This document shows, piece by piece, positions 36,774 to 46,375 of a DNA stretch of 64,000 nucleotides (the stretch's first letter is position 1; each line of letters starts with the position of its first letter). Position numbers and translations under genes: made by a program. The notes under the pieces are model-generated. The model had not been told where the DNA came from. It worked only from the letters and a program-made list of their open reading frames with translations, and did no database searches. This DNA is from Schaalia sp. ORNL0103 (lineage in GTDB: Bacteria > Actinomycetota > Actinomycetes > Actinomycetales > Actinomycetaceae). The DNA lies in contig NZ_JAHXSA010000001.1 of assembly GCF_019429565.1 (NCBI RefSeq), positions 1,426,001-1,490,000 of the forward strand, written 5' to 3'.

Positions 36774-37898
36774 TCAGGACGCCGAGTACGGGGAGACGAC
36801 CACCTGGGCGCGCTGCAGGTCCTTGACCTCCGAGTATCCCGTCGAGGCCATGGTCCGTTTGAGGGCACCCACGAAGTTCAGGGAGCCGTCCGCGCGCGTC
36901 GAGGGGCCGTAGAGGATCTGCTCGAGCGTGCCCGTCGTGCCCACGTGGACGCGCTGGCCGCGGGGCATGTCCGGGTGGGTCGCCTCCGACCCCCAGTGCC
37001 AGCCGCGTCCCGGAGCCTCCTCCGCGCGGGCGATCGCGGCGCCGAGCATGACAGCGTCCGCGCCGCACGCGATCGCGCGCGACAGGTCGCCGCTGCGGCC
37101 AATACCGCCGTCGGCGATGACGTGCACGTAGCGGCCGCCGGACTCATCCATGTAGTCGCGTCGGGCCGCGGCCACATCCGCAATCGCGGTCGCCATCGGC
37201 GCATGCACGCCCAGGGACTGGCGCGTCGAGTGGGCCGCTCCCCCACCGAAGCCGACGAGGACGCCCGCCGCGCCCGTGCGCATCAGGTGCAGGGCCGCCG
37301 TGTCCGTGCAGACGCCGCCCACGATGACGGGGACGTCCAGCTCGTAGATGAAGCGCTTGAGGTTGAGGGGCTCGCGACGCGAAGACACGTGCTCGGCGGA
37401 CACCGTCGAGCCGCGAATGATGAACAGGTCGACGCCCGCGTCCACGACCGCGCGCCAGTACTTCTGCACGCGCTGGGGCGAGAGCTTGCCGGCGACAACC
37501 ACGCCGGCCTCGCGCAGCTGCTTGAGGCGCGCGGTGATCAGCGAGGGCTTGATCGGTTCGGAGTAGACGCGCTGGAGGGTCGCGATCGACTCCTCCTCAC
37601 CCAGGTGAGCGATGTGGTCGAGGATCGGGGTGGGGTCCTCGTAGCGGGTCCACAGGCCGTCCAGGTCGAGCACGCCGATGCCACCGAGGCGACCGAAAGC
37701 GATCGCGGTCTCCGGGCTCATCACCGAGTCCATCGGGGCCGCCATCAGGGGGATATCGACGTGGTAGGCGTCGATCTGCCAGCCGACGTTGACATCCTCG
37801 GGGTCACGGGTGCGCCGCGAGGGCACAAGGGCGATATCGTCCAGCGTGTAGGCGCGGCGTCCGCGCTTGCCACGACCGATTTCCACTTCGTCGCTCAT
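36774..37898 (-). CDS. guaB3: GuaB3 family IMP dehydrogenase-related protein
   Basis: The 374-residue TIM-barrel protein resembles IMPDH/GMP reductase but lacks CBS domains. It begins EIGRGKRGRRAYTLDDIALVPSRRTRDPEDV, a GuaB3 hallmark, and has ADGGIGRSGDLSRAIACGADAVMLG for phosphate binding. The catalytic cysteine loop of IMPDH (GPGSxCTTR) is replaced by GFGGGAAHSTR, so classical IMPDH chemistry is unlikely. GuaB3 from cyanobacteria has been reported to act as a GMP reductase. Whether that holds here, without the cysteine, is open. A leaderless promoter precedes the ATG. Confidence 0.88.
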   Translation of the reverse strand: MSDEVEIGRGKRGRRAYTLDDIALVPSRRTRDPEDVNVGWQIDAYHVDIPLMAAPMDSVMSPETAIAFGRLGGIGVLDLDGLWTRYEDPTPILDHIAHLGEEESIATLQRVYSEPIKPSLITARLKQLREAGVVVAGKLSPQRVQKYWRAVVDAGVDLFIIRGSTVSAEHVSSRREPLNLKRFIYELDVPVIVGGVCTDTAALHLMRTGAAGVLVGFGGGAAHSTRQSLGVHAPMATAIADVAAARRDYMDESGGRYVHVIADGGIGRSGDLSRAIACGADAVMLGAAIARAEEAPGRGWHWGSEATHPDMPRGQRVHVGTTGTLEQILYGPSTRADGSLNFVGALKRTMASTGYSEVKDLQRAQVVVSPYSAS

Positions 37899-37904
37899 GA
37901 CCCG

Positions 37905-37910
37905 ATTCTA
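37905..37910 (-). promoter_or_regulatory. -10 TAGAAT of leaderless guaB3
   Basis: TAGAAT on the minus strand ends 6 nt before the ATG at 37898; no Shine-Dalgarno is present. Confidence 0.55.
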
Positions 37911-37978
37911 CTGCCTACGGGACGCAGATGTGCCCACCCTCTGCCACACTGGAGTCACCGGCAAGGCTAGGAGCAATC

Positions 37979-38731
37979 ATGAGCTGGATCGACGACCCGT
38001 GGATGGGTTTTGACACCGAGACGACGGGCGTGCGCGCGCTCAAGGACCGCCTCGTCACCGCCGCGCTGGTGCTGCGCATCGACGGCGCGTCCTACCGCAG
38101 CGGTGTCAGCGCCCCCGACCAGGTGGCCACGTGGCTGACCGACCCGGGCGTCGAGATCCCCGAGCAGGCCACGGCCGTCCACGGCATCACGACCGAGCAG
38201 GCGCGACGCGACGGCCGCCCCATCGAGGAGGTTCTGCACGAGCTAGCCGGCTCCATCGTCGAGCACTGGCTGCGCGGCTACCCGGTCGTCGCCTTCAATG
38301 CCACCTACGACATCACGCTGGTCAACCAGGAGCTGCGCCGCCACCGCCTGGGCTCCTTCGAAGAGCGCCTGGAGGGCGCGCCCATGCTGGTCGTCGACCC
38401 GCTGGTCTTGGATCGTAAGCTCGACCGCTTCCGCAAGGGCAAGAAGACGCTGACGGAGATGGCGCCCGTGTACGGGGCGGTCGCTTCCCCCGACGCTCAC
38501 ACGGCCGAGGTCGACGTGGCCATGACGCTCGACGTGCTCGCCGGCATAGTAGACAAGTACCCGCAGCTGGCGTCCATGAGTGCCCTGGAGCTCATGGACT
38601 ACCAGCTCCAGGCTCACCAGGATTGGGCTGAGGACTTCGAGAAGTACCTGCGCAAGCAGGGCAAGGACGCGAACATCGATCGCGAGTGGCCCCAGATCAC
38701 GCCGCGAGGCCGCGGCGACGACCAGGAGTAA
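37979..38731 (+). CDS. DEDDh 3'-5' exonuclease (DNA polymerase III epsilon-like)
   Basis: The 250-residue protein has an exonuclease fold with FDTETTGV (motif I, catalytic Asp/Glu), AVHGITTEQ, VVAFNATYDITLV (motif II) and DAHTAEVDVAM (motif III, the HxxxxD of DEDDh enzymes). Such stand-alone proteins in actinobacteria proofread or trim DNA ends. The ATG has TAGGAG upstream. The charged C-terminal tail is outside the domain. It is divergent from guaB3 and convergent with the aldolase across the large repeat region. Confidence 0.88.
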   Translation: MSWIDDPWMGFDTETTGVRALKDRLVTAALVLRIDGASYRSGVSAPDQVATWLTDPGVEIPEQATAVHGITTEQARRDGRPIEEVLHELAGSIVEHWLRGYPVVAFNATYDITLVNQELRRHRLGSFEERLEGAPMLVVDPLVLDRKLDRFRKGKKTLTEMAPVYGAVASPDAHTAEVDVAMTLDVLAGIVDKYPQLASMSALELMDYQLQAHQDWAEDFEKYLRKQGKDANIDREWPQITPRGRGDDQE

Positions 38732-38743
38732 GAACGCTTCGGG

Positions 38744-38766
38744 CGGGGGTCGGCGGCCGGCCCCCG
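38744..38766 (+). terminator. Exonuclease-gene terminator
   Basis: CGGGGGTCGG (38744-38753) pairs with CCGGCCCCCG (38757-38766), with one G-U, and is followed by TTTCC. It lies 13 bp after the stop codon. The following 38767-38945 shows no gene. Confidence 0.7.
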
Positions 38767-38945
38767 TTTCCGTTGTGCCCTAGGTACTTTCCGCGCACAG
38801 CGGGCCCGAATGAGCTGTGTGGAGACACCTGAACGAGGCAGTGTCGGGATTCCGGTGGATTCCTGGGGCGCCGCCCCGGGCGACGGGCCACGGCAGGACC
38901 AGAACGTGGCCACAGCGGAATCGCCGCGCCCTGCCGGATAAAAGT

Positions 38946-39050
38946 CGCACATAATTTCCCACGGTCATTTTTCGAGCACCGCTCAAAACGTTGCAATTCC
39001 AACGATGCCATTTCAAGGTTTGAGGTAGCCGTAGGGGAATTACGTGCGAA
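38946..39050. repeat. 105-bp element with inverted ends (copy 2)
   Basis: TCGCACATAATTTCCC (38946-38961) and GGGGAATTACGTGCGA (39035-39050) are inverted repeats matching at 14 of 16 positions. The interior blocks CTCAAAA (38983), ATTCCAACG (38997) and TTTCAA (39012) lie at the same offsets as in copy 1 at 328-433. The lengths are 105 and 106 bp. The pairing is kept although the two copies differ in end sequence, which argues for selection on the inverted ends. Confidence 0.7.
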
Positions 39051-39133
39051 ATTGGTGAGGAGGCGTGGAGGGCGCCGACGGCATAGCTAGCGGGAACCTG
39101 CTCATCCAGACGGCCTTCGCGCACGCGTTGGAA

Positions 39134-39236
39134 TTCTGGATAGGAAACGCTGTTTTGGATAGGAAAAACAGTTCTGGATAGGTTATTAACCTATCCAGAA
39201 CGCAATAACCTATCCAGAAGGTTGTTTCCTATCCAG
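39134..39236. repeat. Family-A head-to-head repeat array 3
   Basis: There are three forward units (TTCTGGATAGGAAACGCTG, TTTTGGATAGGAAAAACAG, TTCTGGATAGG) and three inverted units (CCTATCCAGAACGCAATAA, CCTATCCAGAAGGTTGTTT, CCTATCCAG), at 19-bp pitch. The centre is a perfect palindrome, GGATAGGTTA-T-TAACCTATCC, the only family-A array without the GGATAGC asymmetry. It uses the CTGGATAGG variant, like 13697-13820. Confidence 0.87.
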
Positions 39237-39364
39237 TTCCGGCAGCTCTCGAACGGCTCGAGCGGTGCTCTCCGAGCAACCGAAGAAGACGGGAGCGACA
39301 ACACAGCTACACCCTTAGCGACGAGCGTTGTCGCGATTGGTTGTGCCTCAAACCTGGATGTCAT

Positions 39365-39456
39365 GCACCAGTTGGGGAGCATTACACCAGTTAGGGAGCA
39401 ATGCACCACCTCCGAACTGGTGTAATACCCACCTAAGTGGTGTAACACCACTTAGC
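39365..39456. repeat. Family-B head-to-head repeat array 4
   Basis: Forward units GCACCAGTTGGGGAGCATT and ACACCAGTTAGGGAGCAAT meet inverted units ACTGGTGTAATACCCACCTA and AGTGGTGTAACACCACTTA through CACC-N11-GGTG. The pitch is 19-20 bp. It sits between two family-A arrays. Confidence 0.83.
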
Positions 39457-39517
39457 AACAAGCCTAAATGCGGGCTCGCTCGAATGGATAGGCCAAGGTC
39501 GTCGGACGCCAGCTCAC

Positions 39518-39625
39518 ATACGGATAGGTAAGCAACATCCGGATAGGTAACGAGCATCCGGATAGCTTAATAACCTATCCGGATGCGCATAACCTATCCG
39601 CGTGCGCACAACCTATCCGGATAAG
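39518..39625. repeat. Family-A head-to-head repeat array 4
   Basis: Forward units ATACGGATAGGTAAGCAAC, ATCCGGATAGGTAACGAGC and ATCCGGATAGC meet inverted units CCTATCCGGATGCGCATAA, CCTATCCGCGTGCGCACAA and CCTATCCGGATAAG, at 19-bp pitch. It uses the CCGGATAGG variant. An isolated GGATAGG half-site lies just outside at about 39485. Confidence 0.87.
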
Positions 39626-39644
39626 CCCAGGCAGAGGGCACGCC

Positions 39645-39868
39645 AGCGGCCGCGGGGCCTGGCCGGGCACACTCGCTACGCGCCACCAGTGTGGAGGGCG
39701 CCGGCGGGGCCGCGGGGCCTGGCCGGGCAACACACACCACACGCACCACGCGCCACCAGTGTGGAGGGCGCCGGCGGGGCCGCGGGGCCTGGCCGGGCAA
39801 CACACACCACACGCACCACGCGCCACCAGTGTGGAGGGCGCCGGCGGGGCCGCAGGGCCTGGCCGGGC
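39645..39868. repeat. 70-bp tandem repeats (about 3.2 copies)
   Basis: The segment GCGCCACCAGTGTGGAGGGC begins at 39680, 39750 and 39820, exactly 70 bp apart. It is followed each time by GGGGCCGCGGGGCCTGGCCG and a CA-rich spacer; a partial copy precedes 39680. Copies are nearly identical, so the array is recent or homogenised and probably variable in number. 70 is not a multiple of three, so it does not encode a repeat protein. Between 39869 and 39997 only a short direct repeat (GGAACACCGGTGGC, twice) is seen. Confidence 0.88.
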
Positions 39869-39997
39869 TTCGAGCCAACGCACCGAGCGAAGCTCGCGGC
39901 GCGGACGGCGAGCGGGCGGGCGGGCCCGACGGCGCCCGGAACACCGGTGGCGCAGCCACCAGGAACACCGGTGGCCCAGCAGCAACGCGGGTATGCG

Positions 39998-40033
39998 AGA
40001 GGCCCGGAGGCGAGTCACCGCCTCCGGGCCTCT
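39998..40033 (-). terminator. Aldolase-gene terminator
   Basis: AGAGGCCCGGAGGC (39998-40011) pairs perfectly with GCCTCCGGGCCTCT (40020-40033) around 8 nt, 9 bp past the stop codon on the minus strand. Confidence 0.8.
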
Positions 40034-40042
40034 ACACAAGCC

Positions 40043-40732
40043 TCACTTTTCCTTGATGAGGTCCAGCCACGTGCGGCGCTCGCCCACGAGGAAGCCGAAG
40101 TCGCGGTTCTGGTCAGCGATGGCGGCGTCGGTCGCGGGGTTCTTGATGAGCGCGGCCAGCACGTCAGGGGCCGCGGTAATGGCGCCCACGCCCTGGCGGA
40201 CCAGCTCGAGGACCTGCTCGGAGTTCTTGAAGGACGCGGCTAGGACGTCGGCCTTCAGGTCGTAGGAGCGCAGGGTGCGGTGGATTTCCGAGGCGACGCG
40301 AACGCCGTCGATACCGTAGTTGTCCATGCGGTTGACGTAGGGGGCGACGTAGCGGGCACCGGCCTTGGCGGCCATGAAGCCCTGCATGGAGGAGTGAATA
40401 CCGGTCGCGGTCACCTGCATGCCTTCACGCACGATGCGCGGGATGGCTGCGAAGCCCTCGCGTGTGACGGGAAGCTTGATGAAGAGGTTGCCACCGATTT
40501 CGCCGCGCAGGGCGCGGGCCTCGGCGACCATATCGTCGGCGCGCTGGGAGACGATCTGGACGTGCAGCTGAGCGCCGTCAGGCAGGAGCTGCTTGATGGC
40601 ATGGAGAACCTCGAGAGGCTCCTTGCCCTCGCGGTACAAGATCGTCGGGTTGGTCGTCACGCCGTCGATGGGCAAGTATTCCAGGGTCTTGGCGATGGAA
40701 TCGACGTTCGCGTGATCGATGAGGATGAGCAT
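40043..40732 (-). CDS. Fructose-6-phosphate aldolase / transaldolase-like protein
   Basis: The 229-residue protein matches the small class I TalC/FSA family: IDGVTTNPTIL, the Schiff-base lysine in GNLFIKLPVTREG, VTATGIHSSMQGFMAAKAGARYVAPYVNRMDNYGIDG and KADVLAASFKN. It either cleaves fructose 6-phosphate to dihydroxyacetone and glyceraldehyde 3-phosphate or acts as a transaldolase. Residues separating the two activities cannot be judged reliably here. The ATG has a GGAGC-type site. It is monocistronic, and TATCCT (about 40774-40779, minus) is a candidate -10. Confidence 0.9.
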   Translation of the reverse strand: MLILIDHANVDSIAKTLEYLPIDGVTTNPTILYREGKEPLEVLHAIKQLLPDGAQLHVQIVSQRADDMVAEARALRGEIGGNLFIKLPVTREGFAAIPRIVREGMQVTATGIHSSMQGFMAAKAGARYVAPYVNRMDNYGIDGVRVASEIHRTLRSYDLKADVLAASFKNSEQVLELVRQGVGAITAAPDVLAALIKNPATDAAIADQNRDFGFLVGERRTWLDLIKEK

Positions 40733-40783
40733 GTGAGCAGCTCCTTTGCGCTGTTGTGAGTTTTCGCACCCCTAGGATAGCGC

Positions 40784-40815
40784 GGGCGGGAGCAGCCCAC
40801 CGACTGCTCCCGCCC
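40784..40815 (-). terminator. guaB terminator
   Basis: GGGCGGGAGCAG (40784-40795) pairs perfectly with CTGCTCCCGCCC (40804-40815) around 8 nt, between the guaB stop and the aldolase promoter. Confidence 0.75.
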
Positions 40816-40837
40816 ACAACGAACGCTCTGTCTGCGA

Positions 40838-42451
<1,614 letters not shown>

Positions 42452-42461
42452 TCAAGGGCCG

Positions 42462-43736
42462 TCAGGAGGACGCGCTCTGGCTGGCCTGGGAGGCGTAGCG
42501 GGCTGCGGTCGCGCCGGTGACTGTGAGATGGATCGGGGCGGTGCCTCGTGCCAGCATGCGGGCGGCGGTGAGGGCGTCGGGGCGTCCCTCCCACACGAGC
42601 ATGGAGACGGAGCCGTCAGGGGCGACCTCGTGGATCCAGCGGCCCATGCCGGCGCGCGCATGGGAGTCGGCCCAGGCGATGGCGCGGGCGTAATCGACGG
42701 CGAGGTCCTCGGCGCGCGAGGGGTCCACGACCTCGGCGAGGACGCGGGCGGCGCTGGCGGCCTCGCACACGACCCAGTGCATGCGTTGGGGGGCGGCGAC
42801 GACACCGGCGGGGTCGAGGGTGTAGACGATGCCGCCCACGCCCTCGTCCGTCCAACCGTCGGCGAGGGCGCGGTCGTAGAGCGCGGTCGCAGTGTCGATC
42901 ATCCAGGGGCCGGGTTTTTCACCCATGTGGGTGAGAATCGCGTAGGTCTGCCCGATGAGGCGGGCGGCCTTGAAGCCGAGGCCGGGGAGCGTATCTCCGG
43001 GTCGGATGAGCTCGACGGGAGCCTGATCGGAGGAGGCGGGCAGGGGGCGCCATTCCTCGTCGTAGAGGTCGGGCAGGGCGAAGGCGCAGCGCGCGGCGAT
43101 CTCTCCGACGAGACGCAGGATCGAGCGGGCACGGTCGAACCAGACGCGCTCCCCCGTCGCTTCCCAGGCGGCCAGGTAGGCCTGCGCGGTATCAAGGTTG
43201 GTGGAGAGGCGACGCAGGGGCGACCGACGGCCCGTCGCGGCATCAATCTCTTCGCGCACGGCTCCGGCGCACGGGTCCCACCAGCGCTGATCCTGGTCCG
43301 CGTCGAGGTCGGCGAGCAGGTCACGTGCCTCCTCGTGCCCGGCCATGGCGGCAGCGGCAGCCGCACCGATCATCGCGGACTGTGCGCGCTGGGACAAAAC
43401 CGCACGGGGAACGGGAGTGGCGCTGTTCTCTGACGTGGGCACGACCTCGGCGTACCAGGAGCCGTTCGGCGCACGCAGGGGGCCTGCGAGGGCGGCCAGG
43501 CCGTGGTTGACGAGGTGCGCGGCACCCTCAATGCCTCGCATCTGCGCGAGAGCAAAGACGTGGGTCATGCGCGCGCTGATGCGCGCGTCGAGGGGACGCC
43601 CGAGGTCGACCTGACCGTCGGCGCGCAGGAAGGCGAAACCGACCCGCGCCTTCGACCGGGAAGCGAAGGCGACGAGCGCGTCAAAATCAGCGTCAAAAGC
43701 GCGGCGCAGATCTTCGTTGTTCCAGGGGGCGTTCAT
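42462..43736 (-). CDS. AGE-family sugar isomerase/epimerase
   Basis: The 424-residue protein has the (alpha/alpha)6-barrel family pattern of N-acylglucosamine 2-epimerases, mannose isomerases and sulfoquinovose isomerase: DARISARMTHVFALAQMRG with the substrate Arg/His, GSWYAEV, ILTHMGEKPG and QRMHWVVCEAASAA with the catalytic His. Length and the RxxHxF-type motif place it nearer to YihS/mannose isomerase than to GlcNAc epimerase, but the substrate is not certain. The ATG at 43736 has AGGAGA 7 nt upstream. The MerR gene lies 117 bp upstream on the same strand. Confidence 0.82.
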   Translation of the reverse strand: MNAPWNNEDLRRAFDADFDALVAFASRSKARVGFAFLRADGQVDLGRPLDARISARMTHVFALAQMRGIEGAAHLVNHGLAALAGPLRAPNGSWYAEVVPTSENSATPVPRAVLSQRAQSAMIGAAAAAAMAGHEEARDLLADLDADQDQRWWDPCAGAVREEIDAATGRRSPLRRLSTNLDTAQAYLAAWEATGERVWFDRARSILRLVGEIAARCAFALPDLYDEEWRPLPASSDQAPVELIRPGDTLPGLGFKAARLIGQTYAILTHMGEKPGPWMIDTATALYDRALADGWTDEGVGGIVYTLDPAGVVAAPQRMHWVVCEAASAARVLAEVVDPSRAEDLAVDYARAIAWADSHARAGMGRWIHEVAPDGSVSMLVWEGRPDALTAARMLARGTAPIHLTVTGATAARYASQASQSASS

Positions 43737-43853
43737 GACTGTTCTCCTGCCGGTACGTGCCTTCACGGTATCACCTGTCCAGGCACCGCGGGCGGAGGTG
43801 GGGGCCGCGTGCGCGCAGTTGAGGGCGCAATTGCGCGCGAGCCGTCGAAGGCG

Positions 43854-44774
43854 TCAGGAGCGGCCGACGAGCTCCAGGTCGGCCTGGGGCGCGAGGAGGG
43901 CGAGGGCCTCCTCGACGCAGGCGCTGATGGTGCGCACTCGCTGCACCTGGGGAGAGAGGATCTCGGGGGCGTCGGTGCCCACCATGATCGTGGGAACCCC
44001 GTAGCGGGCGACGAGGGCTTCGACGGTCTGCGCGCACTCGTGACCGCATCCGAGGACGACGGTGAGGGCGGGCACGCCGGCGCGCACGTACTCGCGGAAG
44101 CGTTCGGTGGTGCTGACGCCGCCGTAGTTTTCGCTGGAGAGCATGCGCACGTCGCAGCCGTACCAGGCCAGGGCAACGCCGATGACCTGGGCGGCGGTCT
44201 CGTGGAGCGAGTCGGAGATGAGTGCGACGCGGTCCCCTCCGACGAGGGAGCGGGCGGGGCGGGACTGATAGACGGAGCGGCACACGCGCTGGAAGGCGTT
44301 GACCAGCATGAGGGCGGGCGCGCTGCCGATGGGCTCACCGCCCGGAGCGGAGCGCAGGGATTTGAGGGTCGGTTCGACGAATCGCGACCACGTATGGACG
44401 AGGCCGTGGCTAGTGACGGCCGCCTCGATCACTTCTTCGAGGCGTTGGTAGTCGTCGGAGAGGGCGACGGAGCGCAGCTGGGCGGCGTTCGCCGGGCCTC
44501 GACGGGGCAGGAGCGTGCTTTCTGCGAGGGCCCGCTTGGCGGCCTCGGCGGCGGACATACCGGCGCGCACGTGGTGGATCATGGCGCGCAGACGGTCAAC
44601 GTCCTCGGGCTGGTAGCGACGTCGTTCACCGGCTTCGCGCTGCGCGGGGCCGAGGCCGTAGCGTCGTTCCCAGGTGCGCAGGGTGGAGGGGGATACTCCC
44701 AGCTCATCGGACACCGAGGACATGGTGCGGGAGCGGTCGGCGTGCGCCGACTGCGCCAGTATGGCTCGTGGCAT
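43854..44774 (-). CDS. MerR-family regulator with a cobalamin-binding-like domain
   Basis: The 306-residue protein has an N-terminal MerR winged helix (SSVSDELGVSPSTLRTWERRYGLGPAQREAGERRRYQPEDVDRL, about 18-65, given here in parts: VSPSTLRTWERRYGLGP then RRYQPEDVDRL). A helical region and a Rossmann-like C-terminal domain (about 175-300) follow, as in CarH/LitR. The B12 signature ExHxxG/DxHxxG is altered to DSLHETAA, so cobalamin binding is doubtful though the His remains. GGAGGAAG precedes the ATG at 44774. It is divergent from the whiB gene and upstream of the sugar isomerase. Confidence 0.8.
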   Translation of the reverse strand: MPRAILAQSAHADRSRTMSSVSDELGVSPSTLRTWERRYGLGPAQREAGERRRYQPEDVDRLRAMIHHVRAGMSAAEAAKRALAESTLLPRRGPANAAQLRSVALSDDYQRLEEVIEAAVTSHGLVHTWSRFVEPTLKSLRSAPGGEPIGSAPALMLVNAFQRVCRSVYQSRPARSLVGGDRVALISDSLHETAAQVIGVALAWYGCDVRMLSSENYGGVSTTERFREYVRAGVPALTVVLGCGHECAQTVEALVARYGVPTIMVGTDAPEILSPQVQRVRTISACVEEALALLAPQADLELVGRS

Positions 44775-44982
44775 ATCCGCTTCCTCCGGTCCTTGTCCGT
44801 GCCCTGCTCTGATTCTTGCGTGTTCGCAGCGCACACGCCACAGGAAGGGACATGACCCCCACACCCAAGTTGTTCAAAAAGTTATTCACAATCTGTTCAC
44901 TCTGCACACCATACGTTTCTCCACGTTTTCACAGTACGGGCACGCTCGATCTGAGAACTGGCTCATAATTCGAGAAAGATCC

Positions 44983-45042
44983 TTGAATAACTACCGCACA
45001 AGTGTCTATTCTTGCCGACATCGTGTGCCGAAAATGTCGGCA
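44983..45042 (+). promoter_or_regulatory. whiB promoter with 9-bp inverted repeat at the start site
   Basis: TTGAAT (44983-44988) and TATTCT (45007-45012) are spaced by 18 bp. Immediately downstream, TGCCGACAT (45013-45021) and ATGTCGGCA (45034-45042) form a perfect inverted repeat. It overlaps the predicted start and ends 13 bp before the ribosome site. It could be an operator or a 5'-leader hairpin. The rest of 44775-44982 shows no gene. Confidence 0.5.
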
Positions 45043-45066
45043 CGACAGACATGAAGGAGGCACCCA

Positions 45067-45363
45067 ATGACTGACGTCTCCCGTCTGCCCGGACCCATGA
45101 TCGACGCGTGGGAATGGCAGTACGAAGCGGCGTGCCGAGACCTGGACACCGAGCTGTTCTTCCACCCCGAGGGTGAGCGCGGCTCCACGCGCCGACGCCG
45201 TGCAGCAAACGCTAAGGCGATCTGCGCGACCTGCCCGGTTATCGAGCAGTGCCGGTCTTACGCTCTGGCCGCTCAGGAGCCTTACGGCATCTGGGGTGGA
45301 ATGACTGAAGAAGAACGACGCGAAGAGATCCGCTCCTCTGGACGCGGTCGCCGCGTCTCCTAA
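45067..45363 (+). CDS. whiB: WhiB-family iron-sulfur regulator, WhiB3-like
   Basis: The 98-residue protein has four cysteines (C23, then CATC and C in IEQCRS, i.e. C-xn-C-x2-C-x5-C) that ligate a 4Fe-4S cluster. The turn GIWGGM and a basic tail RRREEIRSSGRGRR-like segment for DNA contact follow. The stretch ELFFHPEGERG matches WhiB3 (FFHPDGERG), the redox and metabolism sensor of mycobacteria, better than WhiB1, WhiB2 or WhiB7. GAAGGAGG precedes the ATG. It is followed by a classic terminator, then a DsbA-like gene. Confidence 0.9.
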   Translation: MTDVSRLPGPMIDAWEWQYEAACRDLDTELFFHPEGERGSTRRRRAANAKAICATCPVIEQCRSYALAAQEPYGIWGGMTEEERREEIRSSGRGRRVS

Positions 45364-45380
45364 CGCGCATCCATTTTTCC

Positions 45381-45410
45381 GGTGCGGCATCGCCACCGCG
45401 ATGCCGCACC
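45381..45410 (+). terminator. Rho-independent terminator of whiB
   Basis: GGTGCGGCATCGC (45381-45393) pairs perfectly with GCGATGCCGCACC (45398-45410) around CACC and is followed by TTTTT, the best textbook terminator in the window. Confidence 0.92.
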
Positions 45411-45453
45411 TTTTTACTGCCCGCCACAACGCCCATCCTCTCCGGGAGCTCGC

Positions 45454-46266
45454 ATGACCAGCAACGACACCAAGGCCTCGCAGAAAAAGGCCGAGGACAC
45501 CTCCACCAACCTGTACAAGACCCTGTTCTTCGTCACCGCACCGATCACCGCGATCCTCGCGGGCGCGTGCGTGTGGATGGGTGTTCAGCTCTCCTCCACC
45601 TCTCCGGCGAGCCAGGCAACCCCGGCGGCCACGCCGACCGCAGCCGAACAAATGCCGCAGAACACGGAGACGGCAGCCCCCAGCCAGACGAATCCGAAGA
45701 ACCTGGAGATCATGGAGTCTTTCATGCGCCACCAGGCTGACGACCCGCAGGCGAAGGGCGACGTGAACGCTCCCGTGACGATGGTTCTTTTCTCTGACTT
45801 TGCGTGCCCCTACTGCACGAAGTACGCCCAGGACGTCGACCCCGCGCTGGCCGACCTCATCGAGGATGGCACCCTGCGCGTGGAGTGGTACGACCTGGCC
45901 CAGATCACCGAGACCTCTCCCCTGGCAGCCCAGGCGGGCATCGCTGCGGGCGAGCAGGGTAAGTTCTGGGAGTTCCACGACGTGGTGTACGCGGCGGCCG
46001 ACCCGACCGGTCACCCCCAGTACTCCGAGCAGGCACTCGTTGACTTTGCGGCCAAGGCGGGTGTGCCCGACCTGGACAAGTTCCGCGAGACGATGCTCTC
46101 CGACCACACCGCTACCACGGTCAAGGCGGCCAAGGAGCGGGCTCACCAGTCCGGCATCACCGGCACGCCCGCCATGTTCATCAACAAGGCGTTCGTCAGC
46201 GGCTACCGCGACGCCGCCTACATCCGCAACACCATCCTCGACCAGGCAGCGCAGTCCGCGTCCTGA
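45454..46266 (+). CDS. Membrane-anchored DsbA-family thiol oxidoreductase
   Basis: The 270-residue protein has a short cytosolic start, one membrane helix (about 24-46, LFFVTAPITAILAGACVWMGV) and a Pro/Thr/Ala-rich linker. An extracytoplasmic thioredoxin-fold domain then has the active site FSDFACPYCTKYAQ and the cis-proline loop GITGTPAMFIN. CPYC with an acidic neighbour resembles actinobacterial DsbA/MdbA enzymes that form disulfides in exported proteins, including pilins and sortase substrates. CGGGAG precedes the ATG. The two LARTG surface proteins in this window are possible clients, but that is only inferred. Confidence 0.88.
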   Translation: MTSNDTKASQKKAEDTSTNLYKTLFFVTAPITAILAGACVWMGVQLSSTSPASQATPAATPTAAEQMPQNTETAAPSQTNPKNLEIMESFMRHQADDPQAKGDVNAPVTMVLFSDFACPYCTKYAQDVDPALADLIEDGTLRVEWYDLAQITETSPLAAQAGIAAGEQGKFWEFHDVVYAAADPTGHPQYSEQALVDFAAKAGVPDLDKFRETMLSDHTATTVKAAKERAHQSGITGTPAMFINKAFVSGYRDAAYIRNTILDQAAQSAS

Positions 46267-46316
46267 CGCGAGAACCCGCGCCGCAAGGATGCTCGGCGCG
46301 GGAGAGATGAACAAAA

Positions 46317-46351
46317 GGGGCGGCCCGGAAGGATTCCTTCCGGGCCGCCCC
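46317..46351 (-). terminator. groES terminator (bidirectional)
   Basis: GGGGCGGCCCGGAAGG (46317-46332) pairs perfectly with its complement (46336-46351). On the minus strand the stem is followed by TTTTGTTC, so it ends groES transcripts; it also faces the DsbA gene. Confidence 0.88.
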
Positions 46352-46375
46352 TGTAGCGTTCAGTGTGCGAAGCGC

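Noticed and set aside
38780-39451. Possible small genes in the 38.7-40.0 kb gap
   Set aside because: Frames of 86-114 codons overlap the repeats, lack ribosome sites or leaderless promoters, and have no recognisable domains.
39602-40243. Repeat-protein gene over the 70-bp tandem repeats
   Set aside because: The 70-bp period shifts frame each copy, so no frame gives a periodic protein, and a perfect terminator follows within the frame.
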